64,000 nucleotides of DNA from contig NC_135557.1 in NCBI RefSeq assembly GCF_964340395.1, forward strand, positions 16,721,867 to 16,785,866. The letters run 5' to 3'. The notes below the pieces were generated by a model. The model saw only the letters and a list, made by a program, of their open reading frames with translations. It did no database searches and was not told the DNA's origin. A program made the translations under genes and the position numbers. The DNA comes from Glandiceps talaboti. Taxonomy: Eukaryota; Hemichordata; Enteropneusta; Spengelidae. This document shows, one piece after another, positions 51,560 through 63,589 of the stretch; position 1 is the stretch's first letter; each line of letters starts with the position of its first letter.

Positions 51560-53215
51560 TTCATTCATTCATTCAGTCACTTGGTTGTTCATTTATTCCT
51601 TCATTCATCTAATAATTAGTCATTATTAAAGATTTCATGTATATGTATTGATAGGTATATATGGTCTGATTGATTTATAAATACGATTTGTTTACTCTTA
51701 CTCACTGACAGATTATGCAAGTTCGTTTAATTTAATTATCAACATTTTACGACTTCATACATGAAGTCATAAATTTAAAAAAAAAAATTAATAAAATTGC
51801 AAACAGATGGGATTAATGAGAACTCACAGTGAGTTGCTGAATTATTAGTTTTTCTCCAAAGATAAAACGATTAAGGTGTACATTTACAAACACAAATTCA
51901 AAGACAGTGCTAGTTCTGTTTACAATTTGAAAATCACCACAGTTTTAGTCAGACCGTTTGCTTTTGCCTGAAAAAAAAACCAGCTCTACAGAGTGTAAAA
52001 AGTCAACTGTTTTCCCACATCACAAGAATGTGTCATATGTAAACCCAACTAGACATTCACCACTACTCTGCTCGGTTTTCATAAATTATGCTTGCACGCG
52101 TATGATTTTGTCACTTCTCTTCTTCAACTGGTTTACTCGCATGTTTTGTGTATAGTGTTTATAAGGTTGGGATTAAATCTATTTCAAAAGATATAGCAAA
52201 CTGTGTTATGTGTTTGTACCAGAGCCCTTACAATAATTAGTGACAGCATGTAGTTTAACACAGGGTGTAACACTGTCATTAGAAATATTCCTCTGGCAGT
52301 GTAAGATTACTGCGATATATGTTTTGGATAAATTAGAAGACTCTTTTACGGCTATAACATCAAAATGCGTTGTTGTAATTCTGAGCTAGACGTGACTGTA
52401 ACTATTACAGTGTTTGACCTGTGCATGCCATAGTTTACCGTTTACAGATTATGGTGTTGGCCTTTACCTCACTTAACCAACATGACAGAAGCACGTATCA
52501 CATTTTATGTTATTTGTACATGTAGTGTAAAACGATAGACGATAATTCCAACAAGCTGTTACCATTGTAATCGTCATGACCGTTTAACTAATATTTGAGG
52601 ATGAATATTTACTCCTCATTATGTCAGCTTTTTCCATTTCGACCTCACATGTACTATTTGTCTAATGTATATATGTACATAGCGTAGAATTTAATGAACA
52701 TTGCTTAATCAAACAACTTACAATGATTTTGAAACTACTGTTTGAATACTTTACATACTCTTTCCATTGGCATACCGTAGCATCATAATGTCCTTTGAAT
52801 GTCATTTACTATATCTGTTATCAGTACAAGGTGTAATGAGAGGTGCAATTTCAATAAATACAGAACATAATTAGCACTCTTTAGCTTTGAATGAAGTACC
52901 AGAATGCAAATCAGTTCGCTTGCAAATGTAAGAATAGAAATGAACACTATAATATATTAAAAGTCAAGGGGTTGTTGTTTTTTGCACAGAATGGCTATGT
53001 TTGAAAACGGGTGAAAGTAGAACTTGAAATCTGGAATATCCATATCAACAGAATAAATCGCAATAATGGTAAATGCATCAGTTCGGTTTAACATACTACA
53101 CAGTATACAATCAGTACTTTCATACACATATAAACTCTTGTCTCAGATTGTTCTCAATTTCACTGAATAACGTTCTATGTGCGGTAAGCTATTCCTTTGG
53201 TAGATACACTTTTAG
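51560..53215. other. AT-rich intergenic DNA
   Basis: No gene, repeat or clear regulatory element is recognised. Confidence 0.5.
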
Positions 53216-53217
53216 TT

Positions 53218-53218
<1 letters not shown>

Positions 53219-53262
<44 letters not shown>
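53219..53262 (+). repeat. ACAG tetranucleotide array
   Basis: About 11 perfect ACAG units directly followed by AATTTTCTGCC. The junction resembles the ACAG-AATTTTATT junction at 18.2 kb, which hints at a shared retroelement tail read on the minus strand. Confidence 0.9.
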
Positions 53263-53263
<1 letters not shown>

Positions 53264-53782
53264 ATTTTCTGCCATCTTGAAACAACTAGATATCAATGTC
53301 GATGCATAAAATAGCATAGTAAAGATCAACTCTCTATCACTCCACCCGATATAAGTATTACTCACCGATGATTACTTGTCCACGGTGACGACACGGTTAT
53401 GTATGATATGTTATGTTCACGAAGCAGTAGTAAATAGTCTTCACGGCTAAATCGTGTATTATCAGCTACTAACCGTTCTCGGTGGATTTATGCTTTCCTG
53501 TTGACGTATAATAGAATTGAGGAGGGTCACTTAATGGTTATTATTATTGTGTCGTTCATCATGAATGATGGGACTACTTTGGCTAAATATGTTACAAATT
53601 ATCCAATTTTCACAGAGTTTTAGGTAATTAAAATCCCGTCAATCACTATTATTAAGGTTAATTTGATCACGCAAAACCAAAATCATGCATTTACCACAAT
53701 TGTAAGGTTATTTTCGATATTTAATTGTGCCTAAATGGCCTTTATTACACAAATACATTTGCTACTACCATCGTGACTAAGT

Positions 53783-53821
<39 letters not shown>
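53783..53821 (+). repeat. ACAG tetranucleotide array
   Basis: About ten perfect ACAG units. Confidence 0.95.
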
Positions 53822-53822
<1 letters not shown>

Positions 53823-54106
53823 CTGTAGAATAAACACTCCTGTAGTTTGAAATATTGAATTTCATCACGACGGCATCATATTAACATCACAATCTAACAA
53901 ATTACTAGAATGTAATATTTGCCTCTAAATTTTTTTATAAAGTTCCAGTGTTATCAAAGTCGTTTACGGTAACAACAAAACATGTTGTGGCCTGGTCAAT
54001 TTCCTGAAGAAGCTACATATTCGTAGTATAAAAAAATTTGATGTTTTGACAAGCAAAGACATAGGATAGGGAGACATTCCTTAAAGTGAAAGTAGAATTG
54101 ACTTAC

Positions 54107-54163
54107 CTATGAGTGGAATATTGCAACGGATAAAAGATGGCTGCTGTGGTTCCGTCGAAATGC
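54107..54163 (-). CDS. Candidate 57-bp internal exon
   Basis: On the minus strand a long T-rich tract ending TTTTCATTGTTTGCAG leads into 57 bases that end at a perfect donor ATAG|GTAAGT. The length is a multiple of three, so inclusion or skipping keeps frame. One frame has a TAG at the exon end. The other two are open, reading HFDGTTAAIFYPLQYSTH or ISTEPQQPSFIRCNIPLI. No domain is recognised, so the parent gene is unknown and would have its other exons outside or hidden in this AT-rich window. A chance exon-like configuration is possible. Confidence 0.4.
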   Translation of the reverse strand, partial: AFRRNHSSHLLSVAIFHS

Positions 54164-54169
54164 CTGCAA

Positions 54170-54870
54170 ACAATGAAAAAAAAACAGGATTTTTTTTTTA
54201 GGAAAAAAGTGTTAAATTTGAAAAAAAATAACAAAGTAAAGCAAATACAAAGGAAATGCATAATAATTGAGCAGATTTAAACTATGCTAGATTCAAATCG
54301 CAAAGTGCAAGAAGGCGTACCTTAAATAAACCCATAAATTGATGAATGTTGGCTGATCAGATGTGCCTTGAGTAAACACAGAGCGTGCTGTATGATTTAC
54401 TGCTGTGACTATGGGTTGATGAAAAATAATCGCATACATCCCGGGTCATGCTATGGAATAACTAAACAAGGAACCTTATGTTCGCAAAACCTGTTAATCC
54501 GCTTTATGCTTTTCTAGAATATAATGGAGGCGTTGATTCAATTGTGCAAAAAAATAACTTACTTTCTGATAGCAGCATATGTGTATGTCCTTATTGTCTA
54601 TATCTGTGTGTGCATGTGTGTGTCTGTATTGTCTATATCTGTGTGTGAATGCGCACTGACAGACCTGGCCTGAGGCAAAATTTAAGGTAAACGTATACAT
54701 GTATTTGTTACATCAATGCATATATAAATCAAACTATAATTCAGAAATGAAATTAAATGATTATATATACTTTTTTTTCTCATTAGCGATGTGATTACTT
54801 GATTATTTCATTTTCCTCACTTGATATGTAAATTTGGTCGTTGCTTTTTTTTCGACCTCTGGCAAATAAT
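54170..54870. other. AT-rich DNA upstream of the exon candidate
   Basis: It contains poly-A/T runs (54178-54240) and a twofold repeat of a GTATTGTCTATATCTGTGTG word at about 54590-54650. Otherwise nothing recognised. Confidence 0.45.
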
Positions 54871-54875
54871 TAACA

Positions 54876-55052
<177 letters not shown>

Positions 55053-55150
55053 AATATTTGTTTAATCTAAACACAATTGTCGCTGTTGAAAATGTGTTCA
55101 ATTTACACGTACATGTTATTTGCCAAATACCGTTCCATATCTTTCTGCGA

Positions 55151-55186
55151 GAGGTCATTTTTCCTTTATACCGGAAAAATGACCTC
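55151..55186. repeat. Perfect short hairpin
   Basis: GAGGTCATTTTTCC (55151-55164) and GGAAAAATGACCTC (55173-55186) pair without mismatch around an 8-base loop. Each arm includes the AGGTCA word used by nuclear receptors, in everted or inverted arrangement. No T-run follows, so it is not a bacterial-type terminator. Confidence 0.7.
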
Positions 55187-55189
55187 GAG

Positions 55190-55925
55190 TAGCAAGATGT
55201 GAACAGTATTTTGCAAATAATATACTTATACGTCACCTACGACAACGAATTCATTTTTGAATGTCTTAAAATGCTGTTTCATTTTAAAATAAAATCACTT
55301 CCGCGTTATACTGTTGAGCGTAGTAGTGTCGCGCACCTCCCTGATGACTGCAATGCGGTTGTTTACATGTCAGCCTTAACTTTATCATCCAATCAGAGTG
55401 CGTGCTTGCTCTGCAGTACGACGTAATGCTTATCATTTGCATATCACTCAGTGATATATTCAAACTTACAACCTCCAGCTGAAAAATGAGAGTGCGTCTT
55501 TGTTTTGCATACTGTATTCCATTAAATGTACAGAAATGTTCGTGATATGCTTTGTTGTTCTAGTTAAGCAAACATTGCACCCTCTGTGGCGGTAATATTG
55601 ATATCGTTCATAAATTTAGGAATTCATCTTTACGATCGCGTGACCACCGTGCGTTCGCCATCTTTCTTTCTTTCGGCGACCTATGTGGAATTTTTGACGA
55701 TTTCCCTGTGGCACAAAACGTATAGTGAAAAGACTTATTACAAAATGAATGTATACAACGGTGTTGTTTTGTATGGTCAACAACGAATTTGGCATTGGAA
55801 ATGCTGGTTTTAGTCGGATTTTGAGTTGTCTGCTAGGTTTGTTTACAAGGGGCGTGTAGTGATCACGTGATACAACAAGCAAAAATACGACTTCTGGTAA
55901 AAAATACACCTGCATATCTGCATAC
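55190..55925. other. Intergenic DNA
   Basis: This stretch is less AT-rich than its surroundings. It contains CCAATCAGAG near 55389 and a CACGTGAT word near 55863. No gene is recognised. Confidence 0.4.
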
Positions 55926-55927
55926 AT

Positions 55928-57364
55928 CGGACTTCGATAACACAATCACCCAAGATAGCAACAACGTCTTCTCTTGTTGGTTGAACCGCGTTCACGTACA
56001 CATTGGATCAGCGGTAAAAATCAAAGTGCACAACTAGAATTTGATGATGATATATAAATATCGAATGTATACAACTTGTCCACTGCATTGCACACGGTTT
56101 CCTACACATCGATCAATCTATAGCTTTTATAATCAAATCACACTCGTGTAATTGTACGCTTGGAGTTTATTAACACGAAATACTTTTGAACGGTGGAATC
56201 TGAAAAGTCAATTTTTGTCAGCACATAGAGAACTACTAGTGCATTCATGGCTGTACTGGTGTAAATCGAATTAAGTATGGAATGAGTTTACTTCCCGTTA
56301 TGTTCAGTCGAGGGGGGAAATCACGATATTAATAGCATATATGTACGAACACTAAAATACATATAATTAATTTTGGTAAGGAAGGAAAATAAAGTTGATT
56401 TGTATCTAATTCGACCCAACCCAGATTAATATTTATTGGTTTCTTTAGGACGACATAAAATAGACTTTTTAGTGGTTCATGCTGATTTAGTGGTTTTGAA
56501 AAAAGCATTATCGTAATAAAGTACCACCCAAGATTGATATCGCATTTAAAACTTTTCAATCGATCATCAATACATAAACTAGTAACTTAACTGCAGCATC
56601 TGTTGTGGTCAAGCACAAGAAAAGTCATGTTGATATCCTGATCGAAAACAACCCTACACGTTACCAAATAAATAAGCCAACTACTACCAACGAACCATGT
56701 GTTACCTCACAACCAGCAAACGACGACGTCGCTACTGCAGTGAACACCACGGCCACAACTCTACCATTTGAAAAAACTCGCAGCCCGGTGTTTTTCAGCC
56801 TCTTGTGTATCCGTACTATCCATTCCAGTAGCCGTGGAATACATCGACAAATATTGCCCAGTGGTATCAGAACCTGCTACTCATTCACAAACCCTGGCTG
56901 TAAGTGACAATACAGACCGTCCTCGTTGCCTGCATGTCCACCCAGAAACAGCCTCCACCACCGCCGTTACCTGCTTCTCCAGAACGGTACATACTAATAC
57001 TATTGTATCAAATCTGAGTATGTGATTCCTATAATAAGTGGAGTCTAAATTATGTTTGGGCTAAACATTATTCGCAGCCACGCCACCCAACAATCAACGA
57101 CATTGAAAATGGTTTACAGTAAATAAAATTCAAGTCTAGTTTAAGAATAGAATGACACATAAGTGTTCTGGTTTCTAAAAGCCGAATGCAATGTTTATGA
57201 TGAAGACAAGTTGTATACATTGTATTTATTTATTTATCATCATCAAATTATAGTTGTGCACTTTGATTTTTACCGTTGATCCAATATTTACGTTAACGCG
57301 GTTCAACCAACAAGAAAAGACGTTGTTGCTATCTTGGGTGATTGTGTTTCTAACTCGAAATCCG
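55928..57364. mobile_element. 1.4-kb element with 130-bp terminal inverted repeats
   Basis: The terminal 130 bp (55928-56057 and 57237-57364) are reverse complements with few differences. Shared blocks include CACAATCACCCAAGATAGCA, TTGTTGGTTGAACCGCGTT and AATCAAAGTGCACAACTA. The interior is less AT-rich than the flanks and contains a decayed open frame. The arrangement is that of a cut-and-paste DNA transposon or a non-autonomous derivative. The superfamily is not recognised and no target-site duplication could be assigned with confidence. Confidence 0.75.
56585..57025 (+). pseudogene. Decayed or frameshifted ORF inside the TIR element
   Basis: A frame open from about 56590 (VVKHKKSHVDILIENNPTRY, then a Thr/Asn/Pro-rich stretch) loses similarity in character near 56775. 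An adjacent frame (SASCVSVLSIPVAVEYIDKY onward) then stays open to 57025. One frameshift would join them into about 140 codons. There is no recognised transposase motif, and the composition is Thr/Pro/Ser-rich. It may be part of the element's own gene or captured sequence. Confidence 0.35.
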
Positions 57365-57473
57365 TTGTTTCTCCATCAGAATGCGAAATTGGTGGCAGGT
57401 GACGTATAATTATACGTTTTGTGTACATATGCTAAAAGAGTTTGTACAGCGTGGATTTGGGTGAAGAGAGAAC

Positions 57474-57525
57474 ACAAACACAAACACAAACACAAACACA
57501 AACACAAACACAAACACAAACACAA
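57474..57525 (+). repeat. ACAAAC hexanucleotide array
   Basis: About nine units lie just outside the right end of the TIR element. Confidence 0.95.
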
Positions 57526-57529
57526 AAGT

Positions 57530-58905
57530 CGTTTCCAAGTTCCTACCAACTATTTTCACAAATTGCTCCTTTTTAGTTAAAAAATTGTCTTGGTGTAGCT
57601 ATAATAATTATCTCCCCATTTTTCTCATTTTTTTGTTTTTATTGCTGGTAGTCATTGCCTTCCATAATGGTTTTTCTTCATTCTCCTTTGCCCTCATCTT
57701 TTCTCTCCTCCTGGAAACCAGTTCTTCCTCGTCACTGATTTCGTTTTGAATAGTAACACACAAGTATAGATCTGTGCAAACTGGGAGACTCGTTTCCTGT
57801 TCTAGCAATTTTATCCATAGTAATGATACCATTACACAAGGGATTATTATCTCTCATCTGCAGATCCGCTTCCGACAAGGCCCCTATTTGAGCAGAACAT
57901 ACTGGTTTACGACGTCGATTAGTATCTGTGCTGATCGTCAGCTCTGACAGCGATCCTTACTTTAGATTTTGAAGGAGTGACTTCACAATCAATATCTAAT
58001 ATCGGTCACCTGATACATCTAGCGAAAATATAGAGTTGCTGATGGAGGTAATAGAAGGAACATACATGGTGATCTAAATTAGAAGTAGCTTGATAAACTC
58101 AATGGTAATGCGAAATAAATGAAGAGTTTTCGAAAATGGATGAGACGAGGTAATTTGTGACAATGTAAACTCTGCGATGACTTCCTCAGATAAAGCAGAT
58201 ATGTTCGTCGGTATCGATTACAAACGACGTATGCCCAATACTTGTGGTTTTACATTTCATAACAAGTAGCAGGATAAAGACGTCAGTGTATTTGGAAAGA
58301 AAATTTGCAAAGGTGTTTTCCAAAATTAAATTTCCTTGGCTTTAATATTGTTCCACCATTATCAATATTGTAATTAATAAGCACTGACAAGTTATCGAAA
58401 TAAATTATGGTATATTGAGCATTAACTGAAATATGCCAGTAAATATTCTTCCATCAATGTTTGAATTATTCAAGATCTCTACAAGATGACGTCAAGATGC
58501 ATTGGTTAACTATTCATGATGAGAAAATATCTTTAACATAAAACTCCCTAATGTAGGTACTTGTGGATATGGTTACATGTCTCCAAGAGGTTGCATGTGT
58601 ATTGGTCGTCGACCAGTGAATAATTCATGGTATTTTGAGCATAGATATGTCTACTATGACGATAAGGTTGTACTGATATGCGATTTGAGTCGTCAAAGTA
58701 TTAGGTTTTTTGAAGATTACACAACTAGTTAGTATGTCTTCATTTATGTTTCCCGAACTTTTATTTTAAAGGGGTCATAACCTTCCATATTAGATTCTCT
58801 ACATGGTTTGAACTTCGTGTCAATAATTGACATCAAAGTCAACATTTAATCTCCAACAGCATCCTAACCACGGCATGTATCCAGACAAAACAGCTAAGGG
58901 CTAAT
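57530..58905. other. Intergenic DNA
   Basis: No feature is supported. A Lys/Glu-rich minus frame near 57608-57832 has no motif. Confidence 0.5.
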
Positions 58906-58908
58906 ATG

Positions 58909-59047
58909 AAAACTGCCTGGCCTCAATCAAACTACAGCCAAAATATATACTCATTTAGATCCTTTTTACTTACGTATCTCGTCAATTGCACAAAGGTACT
59001 GCAGAGTGGTTTTAACTGTGCCCCATATCCCATGTCGCCATTATAGT

Positions 59048-59079
<32 letters not shown>

Positions 59080-59121
59080 ATAGTTATGTATGTATGTATG
59101 TATGTATGTATGTATGTATGT
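58909..59121 (+). mobile_element. Dispersed element with TTAG/TATG tail, copy 1
   Basis: It starts AAAACTGCCTGGCCTCAA and continues through CTACAGCCAAAATATATACT. It includes a 20-bp segment that copy 2 lacks, then ends GTCGCCATTATAGTTTAG with about seven TTAG units and a TATG run (59086-59121). No tRNA head or inverted termini are seen. Ending in the same microsatellite as copy 2 suggests the tail belongs to the element. Confidence 0.65.
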
Positions 59122-59339
59122 ATGAAAAAAATAACTCCTAATCTAACATTTTATCTACTACATTTTATCCCAGTTCACACATTTAAAGGAAGGAGTGCTG
59201 ATTTTTACCTACGATTATATTTTAAAACATACAAAATGAGCGCCTTTTCTTAAAAACTAGTCAGTTCTAGCCATTAACCAACTCAAAGTGTGTACAAAAT
59301 TTCGTGTGGCCGTTTTTGTGGAGGTAATGTTTATCGCAT

Positions 59340-59381
<42 letters not shown>

Positions 59382-60100
59382 CATAACCTAACCACAACAA
59401 ATACCTCCCTCTTATGGTAGGTAATTATTCCATATCTTGCAGATACCCAATACACTACACACGGGCAAAATCCTAGTAATGCGTGATATATATGAATTAA
59501 GCTTTAGGCCGTCCGTAACTTGCGCGATTTCCAAACACTATACATACGACATTTCGTTAGCTATCGGCAAAATTGAGATTTGGCAATATGCTCGCGACAC
59601 ATGGACACGTTTTTTCCGCAAATTGAAACGCAGATCAATCTAGAATCACTACATTTTTGTAGTTTACTTAAAACACCCCAAAGCTATCTAATAATTCGTC
59701 ACTTCTCAATTGCCATGGGAAATAACAGTGGTTGGATTTCAATTCGGAATCTGCTTTATAGTAACTCTGATTTTTAGCTTTCTATATATTTAGATACAAA
59801 CGCAGAATTAGTGACACTCAAAGGCATACATAATTAAAACATAGCTTTGTTCCAAAGCTTAATACCATATCTGATTATACGTTAGCATTACGCGTACAGT
59901 TTCTTAATAATCTGCCGCTGAAAGACAAAAAGAAACTATTATTTTTTTATAATTGAAAATCGTGAAAATACGACATCAACGTGAAGTTGTTTCTCTAAAC
60001 TCTACAATCGTGCATGTTTGAAGAGACATTGTTTGTTTTTAATCACTCGTTTTCTTAGACTATTGTGAAATCATTATTACTCGTGTCATATGCGATGTAT
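59122..60100. other. Intergenic DNA
   Basis: It contains a CA array (59340-59379). No gene is supported. Confidence 0.5.
59340..59379 (+). repeat. CA dinucleotide microsatellite
   Basis: About 20 CA units. Confidence 0.95.
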
Positions 60101-60110
60101 ATGCGTTGAA

Positions 60111-60139
60111 ATATATATATATGTATATATGTATGTATA

Positions 60140-60177
<38 letters not shown>

Positions 60178-60328
60178 AGTGAGTGTGTATGTATGTATGT
60201 ATGTATGTATGTATGTGTCTATGTATGTGTCTATGTAAAAACTATGTATGTATGTATGTATGTATGTATGTATGTATGTATGTATGTATGCATGTATGTA
60301 TGTATGTATGTATGCATGTATGCATGTA
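60111..60328 (+). repeat. AT and TATG microsatellites
   Basis: An interrupted AT run (60111-60171) is followed by TATG units with GT and GCAT variants, running right up to copy 2 of the TTAG-tailed element. Confidence 0.95.
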
Positions 60329-60500
60329 TAAAACTGCCTGGCCTCAACCAAACTACAGCCAAAATATATACTTATTTAGATCCTTCAATTGCACAAAGGC
60401 ACTGCAGAGTGATTTTAACTGTGCCCCATTTCCCTTGTCGCCATTGTAGTTTAGTTAGTTAGTTATGTATGTATGTATGTATGTGTGTGTGTATGTGTGT
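60329..60500 (+). mobile_element. Dispersed element with TTAG/TATG tail, copy 2
   Basis: This is the second copy of 58909-59121, in the same orientation and 1.42 kb downstream. It lacks about 20 bp in the middle, has a short TTAG run (three units), and has a TATG/GT tail. It begins exactly where a TATG array ends, so the copies may have spread by insertion into, or exchange between, TATG arrays. Confidence 0.65.
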
Positions 60501-60837
60501 ATGTGTGTGTGTGTGTAAGCGTTAGTAAGAGTAATTAGGAAGATTGCTTTTGTGATGACAAGCACACAGTGAGCATGGTGAAGTCTATAGCTTTCTTCGC
60601 CAAATCTCATTAGTGTGTAAACATAATCCTGTGTCTTTGCGCTCATATTGATAAGATCTTTAACGGCGACTCTACAAATCCCCACGGCATAATGTTTCTA
60701 GTCATCTCCCTAATATACTTTGCCTAATTGTTTTAGTGGAAATATTTGAATGTAAAGTGGATCATCTTAACAAAGCGTTTGCTGGCCCTACGTTTCTGGA
60801 TTTGTGTGGCATTTTTGATAAAAGCTTGGTGACTGTA

Positions 60838-61300
60838 CAACAATGTTCGACCAACTGTATCCCTTAGCCTGTTTCAAGCTGGGCTACAACTACCTACTAG
60901 CAGCACGTTTCTCTATTGATCACACAGTGTATTCTTTCACTCCCTGATGTTTAAAGCAGTGTATATTTCACCAGTGGAGTTTTAAGTAGAGTCTTCAGGA
61001 TAGGGACACAGTGGGATATCTAATCTGGTATAATAAACACATTTGTAAAGTTGTGTTGTGTTCTAGTTGCTAAATTAACATCAAATGTTAGAGTTGTTTG
61101 TTTACTGTGATTTAAGTGTGTGTGTGTCATATTATCTGTGTAGTACTAGCCAGGCTTAGTCTTATCAACAATATGTTTACAATTAAACATCTGGGAGTGA
61201 AAGATTACACTGTGATCATTATAGAAACCTGCTGCTAGTAGGTAGTTTCAGCACAGCTTGACACAGGCTGAAAGATACAGTTGGTCGAACAGTGTTGTAT
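60838..61300. mobile_element. MITE-like element with 115-bp inverted arms
   Basis: 60838-60956 and 61183-61300 are reverse complements at roughly 85 percent by eye. Both carry TTCGACCAACTGTATC, ACTACCTACTAGCAGCA and CTTTCACTCC. The 225-bp centre has no open frame. Size and structure suit a non-autonomous MITE or foldback element. Superfamily and exact ends are unknown; weak pairing may extend out to 60807 and 61320 (TGGCAT/ATGCCA). Confidence 0.75.
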
Positions 61301-61710
61301 TCAGTTATTTACCAATGCCATTCAAAGGAGAAAACAAGTGTAAGCCTGTACTTTGCCGTTTGCTTCCGAGATAGTACATGATTCACAACAAAATCATATT
61401 AGTGGAGTAATATAGGGCTCCGATGACAGTTGTTACAAACCCCTGGACAGAATCTAATATTATGGCATATTAAGTCCACCTGTATTTAATTCGTATTCAA
61501 ACTCGAAAAAATCTCGGTTCGTATAGATTATTGCCTAATATTTCAAACAGGCCATCATCGTGTAACAAGGTGTATCCATAAGAGAACTGTGGATATACAG
61601 ACTATGGCATATTTAGTCCACAGCTACACATGTTCAGTGACGAAGGCAGCAGACGCGTTGAGAACTATATTATATTGTGATGTAATAATTAAAGTATAGC
61701 ATAATATACT
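61301..61710. other. Intergenic spacer
   Basis: A short duplicated word, TATGGCATATT-AGTCCAC, lies near 61463 and 61603. Nothing else is recognised. Confidence 0.45.
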
Positions 61711-61829
61711 ACAGTACACAACACAACACAACACAACACAACACAACACAACACAACACAACCACCACCCCACACCACACCACACCACACCACACCTCAC
61801 AACACAACACAACACAACACAACACAACA
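61711..61829 (+). repeat. AACAC pentanucleotide array
   Basis: AACAC units surround a central block of ACCAC/CACCC variants. The minus-strand Cys/Val-rich open frame across it is an artefact. Confidence 0.95.
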
Positions 61830-62205
61830 TAATCCAATTATATGTTATGTACCTATATTAAGCGTTAATACATGGCCATTCGTCGCTCAGTCATACGTAT
61901 TCCAATTCCTCAATGGTGAATCGGGACAACCAGTACATTTATGATGGGTTGGTGGTTACATTTGATTGAAAGTATATAATCCTAATCATTCAAACGTGTT
62001 GAATCATGCCCGGCAACTGGCTGACACCTGACAGAGATTTTGATTACGTTGGTACATTTTGAAGCACTTTGCAACAACTCAATAATGTATCTTGGTGATA
62101 GAACTATTTGTACTTAAATCTCTAAAAACAGATTTGAAATTAAAAATGGCAGGAAATTATAGAATACTGGGCTGATCGTACAATACGTAAACATTTTCAT
62201 TTAAC
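61830..62205. other. Intergenic spacer
   Basis: Nothing recognised. Confidence 0.45.
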
Positions 62206-62214
62206 ATAAGGGGT

Positions 62215-62273
62215 TAGCTTAGCTTAGCTTAGGTTAGCTTAGGTTAGGTTAGGTTGGGTTGGGTTAGGTTAGG
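62215..62273 (+). repeat. Interstitial TTAGG-like pentanucleotide tract
   Basis: About eleven five-base units: TTAGC units grade into TTAGG, with two TTGGG variants. TTAGG is the arthropod telomere motif, but here it is short, degenerate and internal. Confidence 0.85.
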
Positions 62274-62279
62274 GGCTGG

Positions 62280-63460
62280 TTTTGATCCCATCCATATATG
62301 CATCTAACCTTAGGTTATTATATAAGCCTCACTTTTATGAAAAAGATTTGTGCAGTTAAACAAATAAAATCGACTCTGTTCATATAATACTATCCATTGT
62401 GTCAATTTAACCAAATGAGACCTCAGGCTGTGCCACTTCAAAATGAATATAGAAAGAAGGCAAGATTTGATACATATTATATTTCATCATATGATGTATA
62501 GCTTGAGTCTGGGGAGTCCTGTGGCATATGATTGATCAGCCTTCTCTGTACCATTCTGTCATCAACTTTACACAGTAAATAAAAGGTCGATACACAGAAA
62601 CCCCAGACACAAATATACACTAGATCATATTCTCATTTGCTTGTCATAATAAAGTGATGATATATATCACACTAATTACATTTTCATGATGTCCAGTGTT
62701 TGCTTATTATCTTATTATACTAAACTAGAATTTGATCTTCGTCGTCGGTAGTCTACCCAACCACCGCAATGTTTACCGATGTACATAGTCAGAGACATGC
62801 ATTTTAGCGATCAAACAAATTGTTAGGAAAGAGTCCACAGTACATACAGATGATCAAAGAACTGCCTAAAGCACCAGTAATATGCTAATCCATAAAGTCA
62901 ACAATATACGAATAAGGAAAAATATTGAATCCATCGATCAGTCATTTACAGTATAAATAATGGCATTGAAACAATGATATGTTTAAACTTTGATATAAAG
63001 ATCATTCAGACGATGAGTGCTCATGTGTGCTGTACAGTAGACACCGATGACTTAACTTCGTGACCTGTGTGAACCTGTGGCATGATAACTTGGAGTGGCT
63101 ATCTTTTCTGATGCAAGGATACAGACCCCCTCAAAGTTATATGATGACTTCTCATAAGTTTGCAATTAGGTCCGCTGTGAATACTGATAAGGGGAATGAG
63201 CGTAATTACACCATTTCCAGACCACAGGGTCGTTTTATTGCAATGTGAATCGTCCATCTTTACTCTCTCCCTCGAGTCGTTAATAATCACAATAGTTGTT
63301 CAATTGAATGTCGGAGAGGATTAGAATTCTAAATTTACACGTACGACGAACAGCTAGGAAAAAACCATTAAGAGGAGCACTTTTTCACAATCTTCAATGT
63401 CTGAGTTGAAACGTATACAGATACGTATTTATCAATGCATTTTAACCTATTTCACAAATC
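62280..63460. other. Intergenic DNA
   Basis: No gene or repeat is recognised. Two opposed open frames at 63060-63290 have no motif. Confidence 0.5.
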
Positions 63461-63465
63461 TATTT

Positions 63466-63538
63466 AATCAATCAATCAATCAATCAATTCATCCGTCTCT
63501 CCATCCATCCATCCATCCATCCATCCAATCATCCAAAC

Positions 63539-63589
<51 letters not shown>

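Noticed and set aside
57608-57832. Lys/Glu-rich minus-strand open frame as a gene
   Set aside because: Composition reflects a CTTTT/TTCTCC-rich strand. There is no motif or splice context.
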